Origin: an uncultured Bacteroidales bacterium
GTDB lineage: Bacteria > Bacteroidota > Bacteroidia > Bacteroidales > Salinivirgaceae
Reading direction: 5' to 3'
Assembly: GCA_937981765.1 (NCBI GenBank)
Contig: CALJOM010000005.1
Span: 1-64,000, forward strand
DNA length: 64,000 nucleotides
Part shown: positions 53,783 through 62,810 of the stretch, piece after piece
How the letters are laid out: the number at the start of each line of letters is the position of its first letter
Position numbering within the stretch: position 1 is the first letter of the stretch
Translations under genes and position numbers: made by a program
Notes under the pieces: model-generated
Databases searched by the model: none
Told to the model about the DNA's origin: nothing
The model's input: only the letters and a program-made list of their open reading frames with translations

Positions 53783-54562
53783 TTAGTGGATGAAAATGTG
53801 TTTAATCCAAATTTCGGAATTTTTTAACACCAATTCCAAATCGGCGGGGGTATCAATAGAGATGTTTTCAATAGTGGTTTGGCTAGTTTGAATTATGTAG
53901 CCATTTTCAATCCAACGGAGTTGTTCGAGCGATTCGGCTTTCTCCAGCGAGGAAACAGGCAATTGGGTAATTTTTTCGAGGACATCGGTGCGGTAAGCAT
54001 AGAGTCCTATGTGTTTAAAATAGCGATGATTTTCAAGCCATTGCTCGACAGGTACTCCCCTTTGGTATGGAATAGGATGTCGGCTAAAATATATGGCTTC
54101 GTTACGGCTGTTAATCACCACTTTGGGTTTATTGGGGTCGATGAGTTCGACGGGAGATTCTATAGGTTTAATTAGTGTGGCAATTTGAGTTTTGGGATTT
54201 TGAAATGCCTCTTTGATCTGTTCGAGTTGCGTGGTATCGATAAAAGGCTCGTCGCCCTGAACGTTGATAACAACTTGAAACGATTGGTTAAAACTCTCTT
54301 CCGCTTTTCGTGCAGCCTCAGCACAACGGTCTGTTCCACTTTGGTGTTCAGGCGAGGTCATAATTACCGTTCCTCCAAAACCACGAACAACCTCCTCAAT
54401 GCGATGGTCGTCGGTGGCTACGGCGCAAAATGGAAAGAGTGCCGAAACACGCTCATAGACATGTTGTATCATAGGTTTGCCGAAAACATCTACAAGAGGT
54501 TTTCCTGGGAATCGGGTGCTGGCGTAACGTGCGGGGATCAGTGCCAAAAAAGCGTTTTGCAT
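53783..54562 (-). CDS. kdsB: 3-deoxy-manno-octulosonate cytidylyltransferase
   Basis: A 259-residue cytosolic enzyme that activates Kdo as CMP-Kdo for lipopolysaccharide core synthesis. Signature segments: ALIPARYASTRFPGKPLVDV (residues 7-26), ATDDHRIEEVV near 49, and VINVQGDEPFIDTTQLEQIK near 97. Length is normal. It starts 12 bp downstream of siaC on the minus strand. Confidence 0.97.
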   Translation of the reverse strand: MQNAFLALIPARYASTRFPGKPLVDVFGKPMIQHVYERVSALFPFCAVATDDHRIEEVVRGFGGTVIMTSPEHQSGTDRCAEAARKAEESFNQSFQVVINVQGDEPFIDTTQLEQIKEAFQNPKTQIATLIKPIESPVELIDPNKPKVVINSRNEAIYFSRHPIPYQRGVPVEQWLENHRYFKHIGLYAYRTDVLEKITQLPVSSLEKAESLEQLRWIENGYIIQTSQTTIENISIDTPADLELVLKNSEIWIKHIFIH

Positions 54563-54574
54563 TAGCTGGTGAGG

Positions 54575-54973
54575 TTATTGTTGTTCCGGTAATTGTTGCT
54601 GAATGTATTCAAAAGGCATTTCGGTTAGGTCGTCGAAATATCTGACCGATTCGAGTATGTCTTCGTCTTCCGAGGTATAGACCCACTGAACGGTGAACAA
54701 GTAGTCGTTTTTATAGAATTTGTTAAACGAACGCAATATTTCGAACAACTTTTTCGAGGTTGCTGTGTTGTAATACTTCAACTCAACTCTAACGATGTAT
54801 TTTTTCCCTTTTTCGGGTTCGAATTTAGAAATCCAATCGATGATAGGGTCAAAAACTTCACCGGCATCTTCCGGATACGATTGTCCGAAAATGCTGAAAA
54901 TGCCTTGGATTGGGTCGAAATGTACTCCCGGTGTTTTAACGGTGGGTTGGATAATTAGTTCTTTAGCTTCCAT
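54575..54973 (-). CDS. SiaC-family regulatory phosphoprotein (DUF1987)
   Basis: A 132-residue protein of the SiaC/DUF1987 family: IQPTVKTPGVHFDPIQGIFS near the start, then YPEDAGEVFDPIIDWI and LKYYNTATSKKLFEIL. In Pseudomonas, SiaC is switched by phosphorylation through SiaA/SiaB and binds a diguanylate cyclase. No SiaA, SiaB or cyclase is encoded beside this gene, so partners must lie elsewhere. The ATG at 54973 (MEAKELIIQPT) fits the family; an upstream start would add 14 residues. Role inferred from family. Confidence 0.88.
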   Translation of the reverse strand: MEAKELIIQPTVKTPGVHFDPIQGIFSIFGQSYPEDAGEVFDPIIDWISKFEPEKGKKYIVRVELKYYNTATSKKLFEILRSFNKFYKNDYLFTVQWVYTSEDEDILESVRYFDDLTEMPFEYIQQQLPEQQ

Positions 54974-55110
54974 GGGATAGGTTGACTTGGACCAAATATA
55001 CAAAAATTCTACCACAATTTTGTAGCTCTTTTTAAGGAATTTTTATGTTTTGGTTAAAGAAAAATGCCGATTTTTGTAACACCAAACATCACATGCACAA
55101 ACCGTAACTT

Positions 55111-55806
55111 ATGTCGAAAAAAATAATTATAGCTGTGGATGGTCACTCCTCGTGTGGAAAGAGCACGCTGGCCAAAGATATTTCACGGAGCTTGGGAATT
55201 ACTTATATCGATTCGGGGGCTATGTATCGGGGAGTAACACTTTTAGCTCTTCGTAACGGATTGATAAACAATCAACAGGTGAATACTGAAGCCTTGCTTA
55301 AACAAATACGCGATTGTTCTATGGATTTTGTATCGGTAGATGGCAAAATCCATTTATATCTGAACGGTGAGGATGTAGAACGCGATATACGATTGATTGA
55401 GGTTTCGGATAATGTAAGTTATGTTGCCCGAGTTCCTGAAATTCGGCAAATTTTGGTCGAATGGCAACAATCCATGGGAAAAACTAAAAGTGTGGTAATG
55501 GATGGCCGCGACATTGGAACCGTGGTTTTTCCACATGCCGATGTTAAATTTTTTGTTACCGCCACACCCGAAGTTAGGGCTCAACGTCGTTTTTTGGAAC
55601 TTGAGTCTATGGGCGAAAAGGTGTGGTTCGAACAGGTGTTGGACAATATAACCCGTAGGGATTCCATAGATCAAGACCGCGAGGCTAGCCCGTTACGTCA
55701 GGCTGAGGATGCCTATGTTCTGGATAACAGTTATCTAACGCGTGAACAACAATTGGAGTGGGCTCTGACCATTATAAAACAAAAACGCCCCGATTTTTTT
55801 ATATGA
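55111..55806 (+). CDS. cmk: Cytidylate kinase
   Basis: A 231-residue enzyme phosphorylating CMP and dCMP. P-loop DGHSSCGKSTLAK (residues 10-22), YIDSGAMYRGVTL near 34, the DGRDIGTVVFPHADVKFFVT core near 131, and RRDSIDQDREASPL (NMP/lid arginines) near 188. The stop codon overlaps the ispH start as ATGA, so the two are translationally coupled. Confidence 0.97.
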   Translation: MSKKIIIAVDGHSSCGKSTLAKDISRSLGITYIDSGAMYRGVTLLALRNGLINNQQVNTEALLKQIRDCSMDFVSVDGKIHLYLNGEDVERDIRLIEVSDNVSYVARVPEIRQILVEWQQSMGKTKSVVMDGRDIGTVVFPHADVKFFVTATPEVRAQRRFLELESMGEKVWFEQVLDNITRRDSIDQDREASPLRQAEDAYVLDNSYLTREQQLEWALTIIKQKRPDFFI

Positions 55807-56669
55807 TTCAGGTAACCATTGACCCCAATGCAGGGTTTTGTTTCGGAGTTCGACGAGCAGTAAGCAAAATCGAAACACTTTTATCGTCTGACAAGGAACA
55901 GAGGTTCTATTGTCTTGGTGAATTGGTTCATAATCAAGAGGAAACCGAACGCCTTCAGAAATTAGGGCTTGAAACAGTTGAACATACCCATATTGACCTG
56001 GTCCAAAACACCAATCTAATTATTCGAGCTCATGGAGAACCTCCTGCTACATTCGAGAAGTTGGCCGGTAATAACAATAGGGTTATTGATTTAACTTGTC
56101 CGGTAGTTAAAAAACTTCAGGAGCGTGTTCGCCAAGCTTACTTAAATAACCTTGGTGCGCAAATTGTAATTGTGGGAAAAAAAGGACATCCCGAGGTGGT
56201 TGGGTTAAACGGGCAAACCAACAATTCGGCCATTGTAGTCAGTTCGCCCGAGGAGGTGGAGAACCTTTTGGATTCTGAAAAACCGATTATTCTTTTTGCC
56301 CAAACTACCATTTCCCGCGATCTTTTTAACAGTGTGGTTAAAAAAATCCGACAGTTTAGTAAGAACCCCAATTTCTGTTTTTATGAGACTCTCTGTCGAA
56401 AAGTTTCCGACAGAGAGCAAGAGGTTAAGCAATTTGCCCGCCAGTTTGATGTTGTGGTATTTGTTTCGGGTAAAAATAGCAGCAACGGCAATTTTCTGTT
56501 TAATGTTGCCCGTTCGGTTAACCCAAACACCTATTTTGTTTCGACAGTTTCGGAAATTATGCCACAATGGTTTAGCGACGGAATGAACATTGGAGTGAGT
56601 GGAGCTACCTCAACGCCCCAATGGTTGCTTAACGATGTAGCTTCTGCTATACGGTCGTTATTTCCTTAG
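55803..56669 (+). CDS. ispH: 4-hydroxy-3-methylbut-2-enyl diphosphate reductase
   Basis: A 288-residue 4Fe-4S enzyme of the last step of the MEP isoprenoid pathway, making IPP and DMAPP. The three cluster cysteines are seen in AGFCFGVRRAV (Cys13), DLTCPVVKKLQERV (about Cys100) and FYETLCRKVSDREQEV (about Cys200). Further family motifs are RAHGEPP and GVSGATSTPQWL. The ATG at 55803 was chosen because it gives the family N terminus and overlaps the cmk stop by four bases. Confidence 0.97.
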   Translation: MIQVTIDPNAGFCFGVRRAVSKIETLLSSDKEQRFYCLGELVHNQEETERLQKLGLETVEHTHIDLVQNTNLIIRAHGEPPATFEKLAGNNNRVIDLTCPVVKKLQERVRQAYLNNLGAQIVIVGKKGHPEVVGLNGQTNNSAIVVSSPEEVENLLDSEKPIILFAQTTISRDLFNSVVKKIRQFSKNPNFCFYETLCRKVSDREQEVKQFARQFDVVVFVSGKNSSNGNFLFNVARSVNPNTYFVSTVSEIMPQWFSDGMNIGVSGATSTPQWLLNDVASAIRSLFP

Positions 56670-56670
56670 G

Positions 56671-57612
56671 TTAAAACATTCGGCTTCGCTTAATGAGCCA
56701 CGGATATAAAACCTGAGAGAAAGGAAGGTCGATATCGGCTTCAATAAAGTCGATTTTATACTGGGTAAACCGCTGTTTTAGTTCCCGCTGTTGTTCTTCG
56801 GACAAACGGCGATAAAATTGTTTGTATTCAGTTGGAGTTAGTTTTATTACTTCACCGGTTTCCATATCAACAATTTTGTACGGACGATTATCAAAATCGA
56901 AATTCATCTCTGTGGCGTGATGCGTTACCCGGAAAACCACTATTTCGTGATGATTGTACCGCAGATGCTCAAACGCATTAAAAATGTCCGACGAAATTTC
57001 ATCGGAAAAAATATCGGAAAAAAATATTACCAACGATCGTTTTGGGAGCATTTCGGCGATTTGGTGAAGAGTGGGGGCAATGGTGGTTTGGCTTTTGGCT
57101 CCATTTTCGGCAGAAAATCTTTGTTCCAACATATTTTCAAGATACCCGAAAATATTTTTTTGGTGTGCCGGCGATAACCTTGCCGGCAGGTGAGTTTCGA
57201 TTTTGTTGGAAAACGTGGTTAACCCGGCAGCGTCGCGCTGTTTGCTGAGTAGATAGCTCATAGACGCAGCACATAGGGCTGAAAAACCAAGTTTGGTGAT
57301 TTTTTTATCGGTGGGATACAACATTGAATTGCTGGTATCGATAACCATCTGGCAGCGTAAATTGGTTTCGGCTTCGAATTTTTTTACAAATAATTTGTCG
57401 GTGCGGCCAAACAATTTCCAATCGATAAAGCGGGTAGATTCTCCGGGATTGTAAATTCTGTGTTCGGCAAATTCGACCGAAAATCCATGATACGGACTTC
57501 GGTGAATACCGCTAAGAAACCCTTCCACAATCTGCCGGGCGTAAAATTCGATGGAGTTGAGCTGTGCTAGCGATTCTATCTGCTTTGCTGTTGTGAGGTA
57601 CCGATTGTGCAT
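56671..57612 (-). CDS. DUF58-domain protein (von Willebrand A-like)
   Basis: A 313-residue protein of the DUF58 family. The core GFSVEFAEHRIYNPGESTRF followed by IDWKLFGRTDKLFVKKFEAE (about residues 45-85) is diagnostic, and VIDTSNSMLYPTD marks a MIDAS-like metal site in the VWA fold. DUF58 proteins are usually encoded with MoxR ATPases and VWA/BatA proteins, none of which are present here. A chaperone-like role in the envelope is suggested by those systems. The ATG at 57612 was chosen over a TTG at 57630. Convergent with ispH, one base apart. Confidence 0.92.
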   Translation of the reverse strand: MHNRYLTTAKQIESLAQLNSIEFYARQIVEGFLSGIHRSPYHGFSVEFAEHRIYNPGESTRFIDWKLFGRTDKLFVKKFEAETNLRCQMVIDTSNSMLYPTDKKITKLGFSALCAASMSYLLSKQRDAAGLTTFSNKIETHLPARLSPAHQKNIFGYLENMLEQRFSAENGAKSQTTIAPTLHQIAEMLPKRSLVIFFSDIFSDEISSDIFNAFEHLRYNHHEIVVFRVTHHATEMNFDFDNRPYKIVDMETGEVIKLTPTEYKQFYRRLSEEQQRELKQRFTQYKIDFIEADIDLPFSQVLYPWLIKRSRMF

Positions 57613-57727
57613 CACTCTTGTTTTTTGCAAAGATAACGTTTTGATTTCGATTAAAATTTTCGGTCCAATTAAACCTTTTTTATTTTTTCCACTCTAAACA
57701 ATTGAAAGAATGTTAAAACTTGAGTTT

Positions 57728-58222
57728 ATGAAACGAGCTATTATTGGAACCTTGCTGCTCACAACTGTTGCCTTCGGGATGATGGCACAGCCTTACGGAA
57801 AAGGACCGAATGTGAATCCAGGCGGACAACCGTACTATTGTATTCCAAACCTTACTGAACAACAATCGCAACAAATTGAGAAACTCCGTGTGGAACATCT
57901 GAAGAAGATGAATACCATTCGTGCCGAAATGGAGAAACTTCGTGCTGAAAAGCATGCGCTTATGATTGCCGAAAAGCCCGATCAGAAGGTTATCGATGCA
58001 ATCATAGATAAAATGGCTGCTCAACGCGCAACCATGCAAAAAGAACAAGCCCGCCATCATTTAGCCGTTCGCGCTCTACTTACCGATGAGCAAAATGTTT
58101 ATTTCGATCAAAAAACATTCAACAAACGTACGGTAAAAGTATGGGGAAAGGGTTGTGGACCTCGAGGCTACTGGGGATGCCGATATAATTGCAATGACAA
58201 TCGTTCGCTAGAAAAAGAATAA
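57728..58222 (+). CDS. Spy/CpxP-like periplasmic protein (LTXXQ)
   Basis: A 164-residue exported protein with a signal peptide (MKRAIIGTLLLTTVAFGMMAQ), a helical body beginning with the LTEQQSQQIEKLR (LTxxQ) motif near residue 42 and a second LTDEQ at about 117. The C terminus has Cys/Gly residues (GKGCGPRGYWGCRYNCND) that could bind metal. Spy/CpxP proteins act as periplasmic chaperones or metal-stress sensors. The ATG at 57728 starts at the signal peptide. Confidence 0.82.
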   Translation: MKRAIIGTLLLTTVAFGMMAQPYGKGPNVNPGGQPYYCIPNLTEQQSQQIEKLRVEHLKKMNTIRAEMEKLRAEKHALMIAEKPDQKVIDAIIDKMAAQRATMQKEQARHHLAVRALLTDEQNVYFDQKTFNKRTVKVWGKGCGPRGYWGCRYNCNDNRSLEKE

Positions 58223-58278
58223 ATTTGCGCCGTAATGGTATGCTAGGCACTGAACCAGCCGTAAACACAGAATTAACC

Positions 58279-58316
58279 AAGGAGGTGAGCTATAAAGCAA
58301 CCTCCTTTTTTTTTTG
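58279..58316 (+). terminator. Intrinsic terminator after the Spy-like gene
   Basis: 8-bp stem AAGGAGGT / ACCTCCTT with a 13-base loop and a run of about ten T. Confidence 0.88.
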
Positions 58317-58487
58317 CGGGCCGAGGCATCCCAGTTGGCAGTTTGCATTTTCGATATTGACATTTTTTGTTCTGCGACTTGAACAAAAAAGAAACAAAAG
58401 ATTAATGATAAATTAATTTACCCTCCTTTACTGTGGAATAGTTTTGGCACGGAGATTTTATTTGAGTTTTGTTATAAATTTTGATGT

Positions 58488-58519
58488 TTTGCCATATTTT
58501 TTTTTATTGATTATCTTTG
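58488..58519 (+). promoter_or_regulatory. Promoter for the 1198-residue surface protein
   Basis: TTTG (58488-58491), a 20-bp spacer and TATCTTTG (58512-58519) match the Bacteroidota consensus. Its position upstream of the ATG at 58552 argues against an earlier start at 58444. Confidence 0.72.
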
Positions 58520-58551
58520 AAATCATTTCGGAAACCCCAAAATTTTTAAAA

Positions 58552-61500
58552 ATGAAACACAGAAATTTACTTTTAACGTTTTTAACAACGTTTGCTATTG
58601 TCAACCTTCTTTCAGCACAGCCGTTGCTGTTGGAAGAAAACTTCGATTTCGCTCCGGGTACACCCCTGGTTGGAACCAATGGATGGGTTGAACAGGGAGG
58701 ACCTAATTCCACCAATGTATTCACCGTTACGGAAGGGAATTTATCGTATGCGTCGTACGCTAGTTCTAATATTGGAAATTATCTGGAGATTAAATCTAAC
58801 GGGCAAGATGCCTACAAAGCTTTTCCGTTACAAAATTCGGGGAATGTTTATGTTGCTTTTCTAGTAAATGTGACTCAAGCAAAAACCTCCGGCGATTACT
58901 TTTTTGCCCTTGAACCGTTACCAGGTAATACGGCCTATACATCAAGGCTATTCATTAAAGGAAATGAATCCAATGCTCTGGCTTTTGGAATTTCCAAGGG
59001 AACAGAATCTGTCGTTTACAGTAACTACGATTATTCACTTAACACAACGTATTTGGTGGTAATAAAGTTTCAAATGATTCCAGGAATTACCAACGATGTG
59101 ATTTCCGTATATATTAATCCCACGGTAGGTGCGTCAGAACCATCATCTCCTTTAATTTCAACTACTGGAGGAACAACAAACGACCCCGCCTCGTTGGGAG
59201 CGATTTTATTGCGTCAGGGAAATGTTGCCAATGCTCCCACTTTATTTATCGATGGTATTCGAGTTGCCACAACATGGGAAGAAGCCGTAAAACAGGTTGC
59301 AAACGATACCAATCCCCCAGTTGCAACCTTTAATCCGGCTAACGGTGCCACGAATGTTGCTTTGGATGTGATGCCTACCATTAGTTTCAACGAACCTATT
59401 TTCAAAACCGACAATACCCCAGTTCAAACCAACGATTTGTCATCCTTGATTACTTTTATTGATGGCAATAGTAATCCTGTAGCCTTCGTGGCCACCATAA
59501 ATAGTGAACGAACATTGATAACTGTAACGCCATCGGCTCAATTACAGAGCGAAACTTCTTACACCCTAAGTGTAGGTCCGGTGCGCGATGAAGCAGAAAA
59601 TGAAAGTGCTATTCAATCGGCTACATTTACCACCTTATCGCAAGCCCCTGCTATTTCTATTTCTTCCCCATCTAATAATGCTATTATGCCCGTAGGCGAT
59701 GTAACTATTACATTTACGGTTTCTAATTTTACCGTTGGGACTGTAGGAAGTGGTGCCGATGGACACATTAAGGTCACAGTAGATGGAGGGGCTCCTTTTA
59801 TGCATTATTCCACCAACCCCATTGTATTAACCGGATTAGTAATTGGAGATCACAGCGTTGAGCTTGAGTTGGTTTCCGATGTTGGGCAATCGCTTTCACC
59901 AGCTGTTTCAGCAATCGTTTCTTTTACCCTTACTCAGCCTGCTACTGGAGAATTGTTTTTTAGCGAATACATTGAAGGGTCGCTTAGTAACAAAGCCATT
60001 GAGATTTTCAATCCTAATTCGTTTCCGGTTGATTTAAGTTTATATTCGGTAAAACTTTTCGCTAACGGGGCAAATACCCCAACTAACACCCTAAATTTAA
60101 CAGGCACCCTTGCAGCCAATGGTGTATATGTAATTGCCAATTCTTCGGCAAGCACAGCTATTTTATCCCTTGCCAATGTAACTTCTAATGTTACTTATTT
60201 TAATGGAAATGATGCTCTGGGGTTGTATAAAAACGATGTGTTAATTGATGTAATTGGGACTATTGGCTCCGATCCGGGAACCGCATGGGATGTTGCCGGT
60301 GTACCCAATGCCACTGTGGATAAAACATTGGTCAGAAAATCAGATATTTCGCAAGGGAATACCGATTGGGCACAACAAGCTGGCACTAATGCAGATAATA
60401 GCGAATGGATAGTATATCCGCTCAATACCTTCGATTACCTTGGGTCGCATCAATTTGGACTAAACCATGAGAGCGATATATTAACGTTTAGTTTGCCACA
60501 ACAAACGCAAGCGGCAACTATCAATAGTCAAGCAAAAACCGTGGATATTACCGTAATTCATGGCACCGACGTTACTAACCTGGTACCAACATTTACTTTA
60601 TCAAACGGCGCTAAAGCTTACGTAAATGGAGTTTTACAAACATCAGGGGTTTCAGTTGTAGATTTTACGAATGCTGTAATTTATCAAGTGGTTGCGCAAA
60701 ACGAAATAGATCAAACCAATTGGACAGTAACGGTTACGGTGGATACGAACCTCAGCGGTGAAGCTGAAATTTTATCATTTATGGTACCTAATCAATTAGG
60801 TAATTCCGTTATTAATTCTTCGGAAGCTACGGTATCAGTGACGGTTCCTTACGGAACTAATGTTACAAACCTAATTCCAACCATCGTTGTAAGCAATGGG
60901 GCTACCATTTCTCCTCCTTCGGGTGTAGCACAGAACTTCACAAACCCTGTGCAATATACGGTAACCGCTCAAAATGGAACCCAAAAGGTTTGGACAGTTA
61001 CGGTAACAATACAGCCATTGATTTCTATTTATGATATTCAGTACACCACCAATTCCTCCGGCGAATCTTTGTACAACAACCAGGTAGTTACTACATCAGG
61101 GATTGTAACGGCTATTCAAGGTACAATAGCCTTTTATATTCAAGACGGAGAGGGAGCTTGGAACGGGATATATGTATATAAAGGGAATCAAACTATTGAA
61201 ACCCCGGAAGTAGGAAGTCACATTGTCATTAAAGCCAAGGTTTATGAATATTATGGATTTACAGAGTTAAAAGATATAGTTTCTATAACCGTACTATCTA
61301 CCGGAAATGCATTACCAGCTCCGGCAGTTATCGTAGCTTCTCAGATGGGAGAGCCTTACGAGGGAGTCTTAGTTCGTGCCTTGGGATACACCTGCGTTCA
61401 TAATGGTTCTGGAAACAACTGGACATCAAAATATGTAAAATCTGACGCTCCAAACGATACGCTGTATGTATTTCGCCAGATGTACACCGACTTTGTTCCG

Positions 61501-62148
61501 GTAGTGGGGAAAATGTATAATATTACAGGATTGGGTAATTACCATTTCAGTCAGTATAAAATAGCCCCACGTAATGCAGCCGATGTTGTTGAATCTCAGA
61601 TAAATCAGGCTCCAGTGATTTCCAACGTGGAAGTATTCCCAGATATTCCGGTGTTAAATCAACCTATTTATATTCGCGCTACAATTACCGACGATGGAGG
61701 ACAGCAGAACTTAACCAACACTTTGCGTTTTGGTTACAATAGCGGGAACCTCGAAAATATGGTTAACTTTGTACCTGTGGGTTCAACCGGGACTACTTTT
61801 GTGGCTACCATTCCGCCTCAGACCGTTTCCGGTGTTCTGTACTACCGAATTATTGCCAACGATGGACAATTGGAAACCATCTTCAACGGTCAAATTAATC
61901 TGACGTCCATTGACGAATCGTTGTCAACGAAAGTTATGGTTTATCCAAATCCGGCAGAGAATCAGTTGTTTGTTAGCGGAGTTACCGGAAACTATTCTGT
62001 TGTAAATATTCTTGGTCAACAGGTTGCTGCGGGAATTCTGGAAGAAGGAAGTGCAGGAATTAACGTTAGTAGATTGAGGTCAGGAGTTTATTTCATTCAT
62101 GTGAGCACCAACGACAAGCCTTGCGTTGTGTCGTTTTTTAAGAAATAA
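58552..62148 (+). CDS. Giant multidomain secreted protein with lamin-tail and DUF5689 modules, T9SS
   Basis: A 1198-residue exported protein. Signal peptide (MKHRNLLLTFLTTFAIVNLL, cut near SAQ). Order: a lectin-like N-terminal domain (about residues 25-245), a Big_5 Ig-like module (about 250-365, PPVATFNPANGATNV), a second Ig-like stretch, a lamin-tail domain (about 465-620, ELFFSEYIEGSLSNKAIEIF), two DUF5018-like modules (about 640-740 and 740-825), a DUF5689-like OB domain (about 830-1015), an Ig-like module, and a type A sorting domain (VMVYPNPAENQLFVSG to VSFFKK). No catalytic domain is seen. It shares its LTD with the protein at 52769 and its DUF5689 with the endonuclease at 47677. Confidence 0.88.
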   Translation: MKHRNLLLTFLTTFAIVNLLSAQPLLLEENFDFAPGTPLVGTNGWVEQGGPNSTNVFTVTEGNLSYASYASSNIGNYLEIKSNGQDAYKAFPLQNSGNVYVAFLVNVTQAKTSGDYFFALEPLPGNTAYTSRLFIKGNESNALAFGISKGTESVVYSNYDYSLNTTYLVVIKFQMIPGITNDVISVYINPTVGASEPSSPLISTTGGTTNDPASLGAILLRQGNVANAPTLFIDGIRVATTWEEAVKQVANDTNPPVATFNPANGATNVALDVMPTISFNEPIFKTDNTPVQTNDLSSLITFIDGNSNPVAFVATINSERTLITVTPSAQLQSETSYTLSVGPVRDEAENESAIQSATFTTLSQAPAISISSPSNNAIMPVGDVTITFTVSNFTVGTVGSGADGHIKVTVDGGAPFMHYSTNPIVLTGLVIGDHSVELELVSDVGQSLSPAVSAIVSFTLTQPATGELFFSEYIEGSLSNKAIEIFNPNSFPVDLSLYSVKLFANGANTPTNTLNLTGTLAANGVYVIANSSASTAILSLANVTSNVTYFNGNDALGLYKNDVLIDVIGTIGSDPGTAWDVAGVPNATVDKTLVRKSDISQGNTDWAQQAGTNADNSEWIVYPLNTFDYLGSHQFGLNHESDILTFSLPQQTQAATINSQAKTVDITVIHGTDVTNLVPTFTLSNGAKAYVNGVLQTSGVSVVDFTNAVIYQVVAQNEIDQTNWTVTVTVDTNLSGEAEILSFMVPNQLGNSVINSSEATVSVTVPYGTNVTNLIPTIVVSNGATISPPSGVAQNFTNPVQYTVTAQNGTQKVWTVTVTIQPLISIYDIQYTTNSSGESLYNNQVVTTSGIVTAIQGTIAFYIQDGEGAWNGIYVYKGNQTIETPEVGSHIVIKAKVYEYYGFTELKDIVSITVLSTGNALPAPAVIVASQMGEPYEGVLVRALGYTCVHNGSGNNWTSKYVKSDAPNDTLYVFRQMYTDFVPVVGKMYNITGLGNYHFSQYKIAPRNAADVVESQINQAPVISNVEVFPDIPVLNQPIYIRATITDDGGQQNLTNTLRFGYNSGNLENMVNFVPVGSTGTTFVATIPPQTVSGVLYYRIIANDGQLETIFNGQINLTSIDESLSTKVMVYPNPAENQLFVSGVTGNYSVVNILGQQVAAGILEEGSAGINVSRLRSGVYFIHVSTNDKPCVVSFFKK

Positions 62149-62170
62149 TCAGGAACCCATTCATTCCATT

Positions 62171-62202
62171 GAAAGGCCGCTGTAGGGCGGCCTTTCTTTT
62201 TC
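62171..62202 (+). terminator. Intrinsic terminator
   Basis: Perfect 10-bp stem GAAAGGCCGC / GCGGCCTTTC (62171-62180 and 62187-62196) with a six-base loop and TTTT tail. Confidence 0.92.
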
Positions 62203-62261
62203 AAGGACGGAAGGAAACTATTGTAAAAACAACTCTTTTTAGTAAAAGCTTTGGAATATAT

Positions 62262-62292
62262 TTTGTCGTTTAAGGCTCGATTTCTAACTTTA
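62262..62292 (+). promoter_or_regulatory. Promoter for the DUF5606 gene
   Basis: TTTG (62262-62265), exactly 19 bp, then TAACTTTA (62285-62292): a single mismatch to the Bacteroidota consensus. The start codon follows 14 bp later. Confidence 0.68.
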
Positions 62293-62306
62293 CCGCCGAA
62301 AAAAAG

Positions 62307-62741
62307 ATGAGTATGACGTTGAAAGAGATTTTAGCCGTATCCGGGCAACCAGGGTTATATAAATTGGTTGCTTCGTCGAAGACAGGAATTATTGTGGAGA
62401 ATCTTGAGACAAAAAAGCGAATGCCTGTATCGGCATCAGCCAAGGTAAGTTCTTTGAGCGATATTGCTATTTTTACGGTTGCCGAAGAAAAACCTCTGGT
62501 TGAAATATTAAGGGAGTTACGAACCAAATATTCCTCGCAGCCGGCAATAAGCCACAAAGCCCCGGAGAAGGAATTAAAAGACTTGTTTGCCGAAATCCTA
62601 CCGGACTACGACCGCGAGCGGGTTTATGTATCCGACATTAAAAAGGTTGTTCAGTGGTACAATATTTTGCAATCGAGCAATTTGCTGGATTTACTGGATG
62701 TTGTTGAGGAAAAGACCCCCGAAGAGCAATCGAATCAATAG
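62307..62741 (+). CDS. DUF5606-family protein
   Basis: A 144-residue cytosolic protein of DUF5606, a family found in Bacteroidota. The N terminus has LKEILAVSGQPGLYKLVASS and IVENLETKKRMPVSASAKVS, a small beta-rich fold; the C-terminal half is helical and acidic. Function unknown. The ATG at 62307 is used; an ATG at 62313 is also possible. Confidence 0.88.
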   Translation: MSMTLKEILAVSGQPGLYKLVASSKTGIIVENLETKKRMPVSASAKVSSLSDIAIFTVAEEKPLVEILRELRTKYSSQPAISHKAPEKELKDLFAEILPDYDRERVYVSDIKKVVQWYNILQSSNLLDLLDVVEEKTPEEQSNQ

Positions 62742-62759
62742 CATTTAACCCTATAAATT

Positions 62760-62791
62760 AAAATCCGGTGGTGACAACTGCACCGGATTTT
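62760..62791 (+). terminator. Intrinsic terminator after DUF5606
   Basis: Perfect 11-bp stem AAAATCCGGTG / CACCGGATTTT with a ten-base loop. Confidence 0.8.
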
Positions 62792-62810
62792 ATCGTTTTA
62801 GCGAGGCAAC

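Larger units (their letters stand above)
58223..58551. other. 329-bp intergenic region with terminator and promoter
   Basis: Contains the terminator at 58279-58316 and the promoter at 58488-58519 for the large surface protein. No other gene is supported. Confidence 0.6.

Noticed and set aside
55075-55115. TGTAAC before cmk as a third ECF-type site
   Set aside because: The nearest CGT core is 22 bp away and lacks the following C, so spacing and sequence do not fit the two sites of the ECF locus.
58279-58288. Perfect Shine-Dalgarno-like AAGGAGGTGA after the Spy-like gene
   Set aside because: No start codon follows at a suitable distance; the bases form the left arm of an intrinsic terminator.
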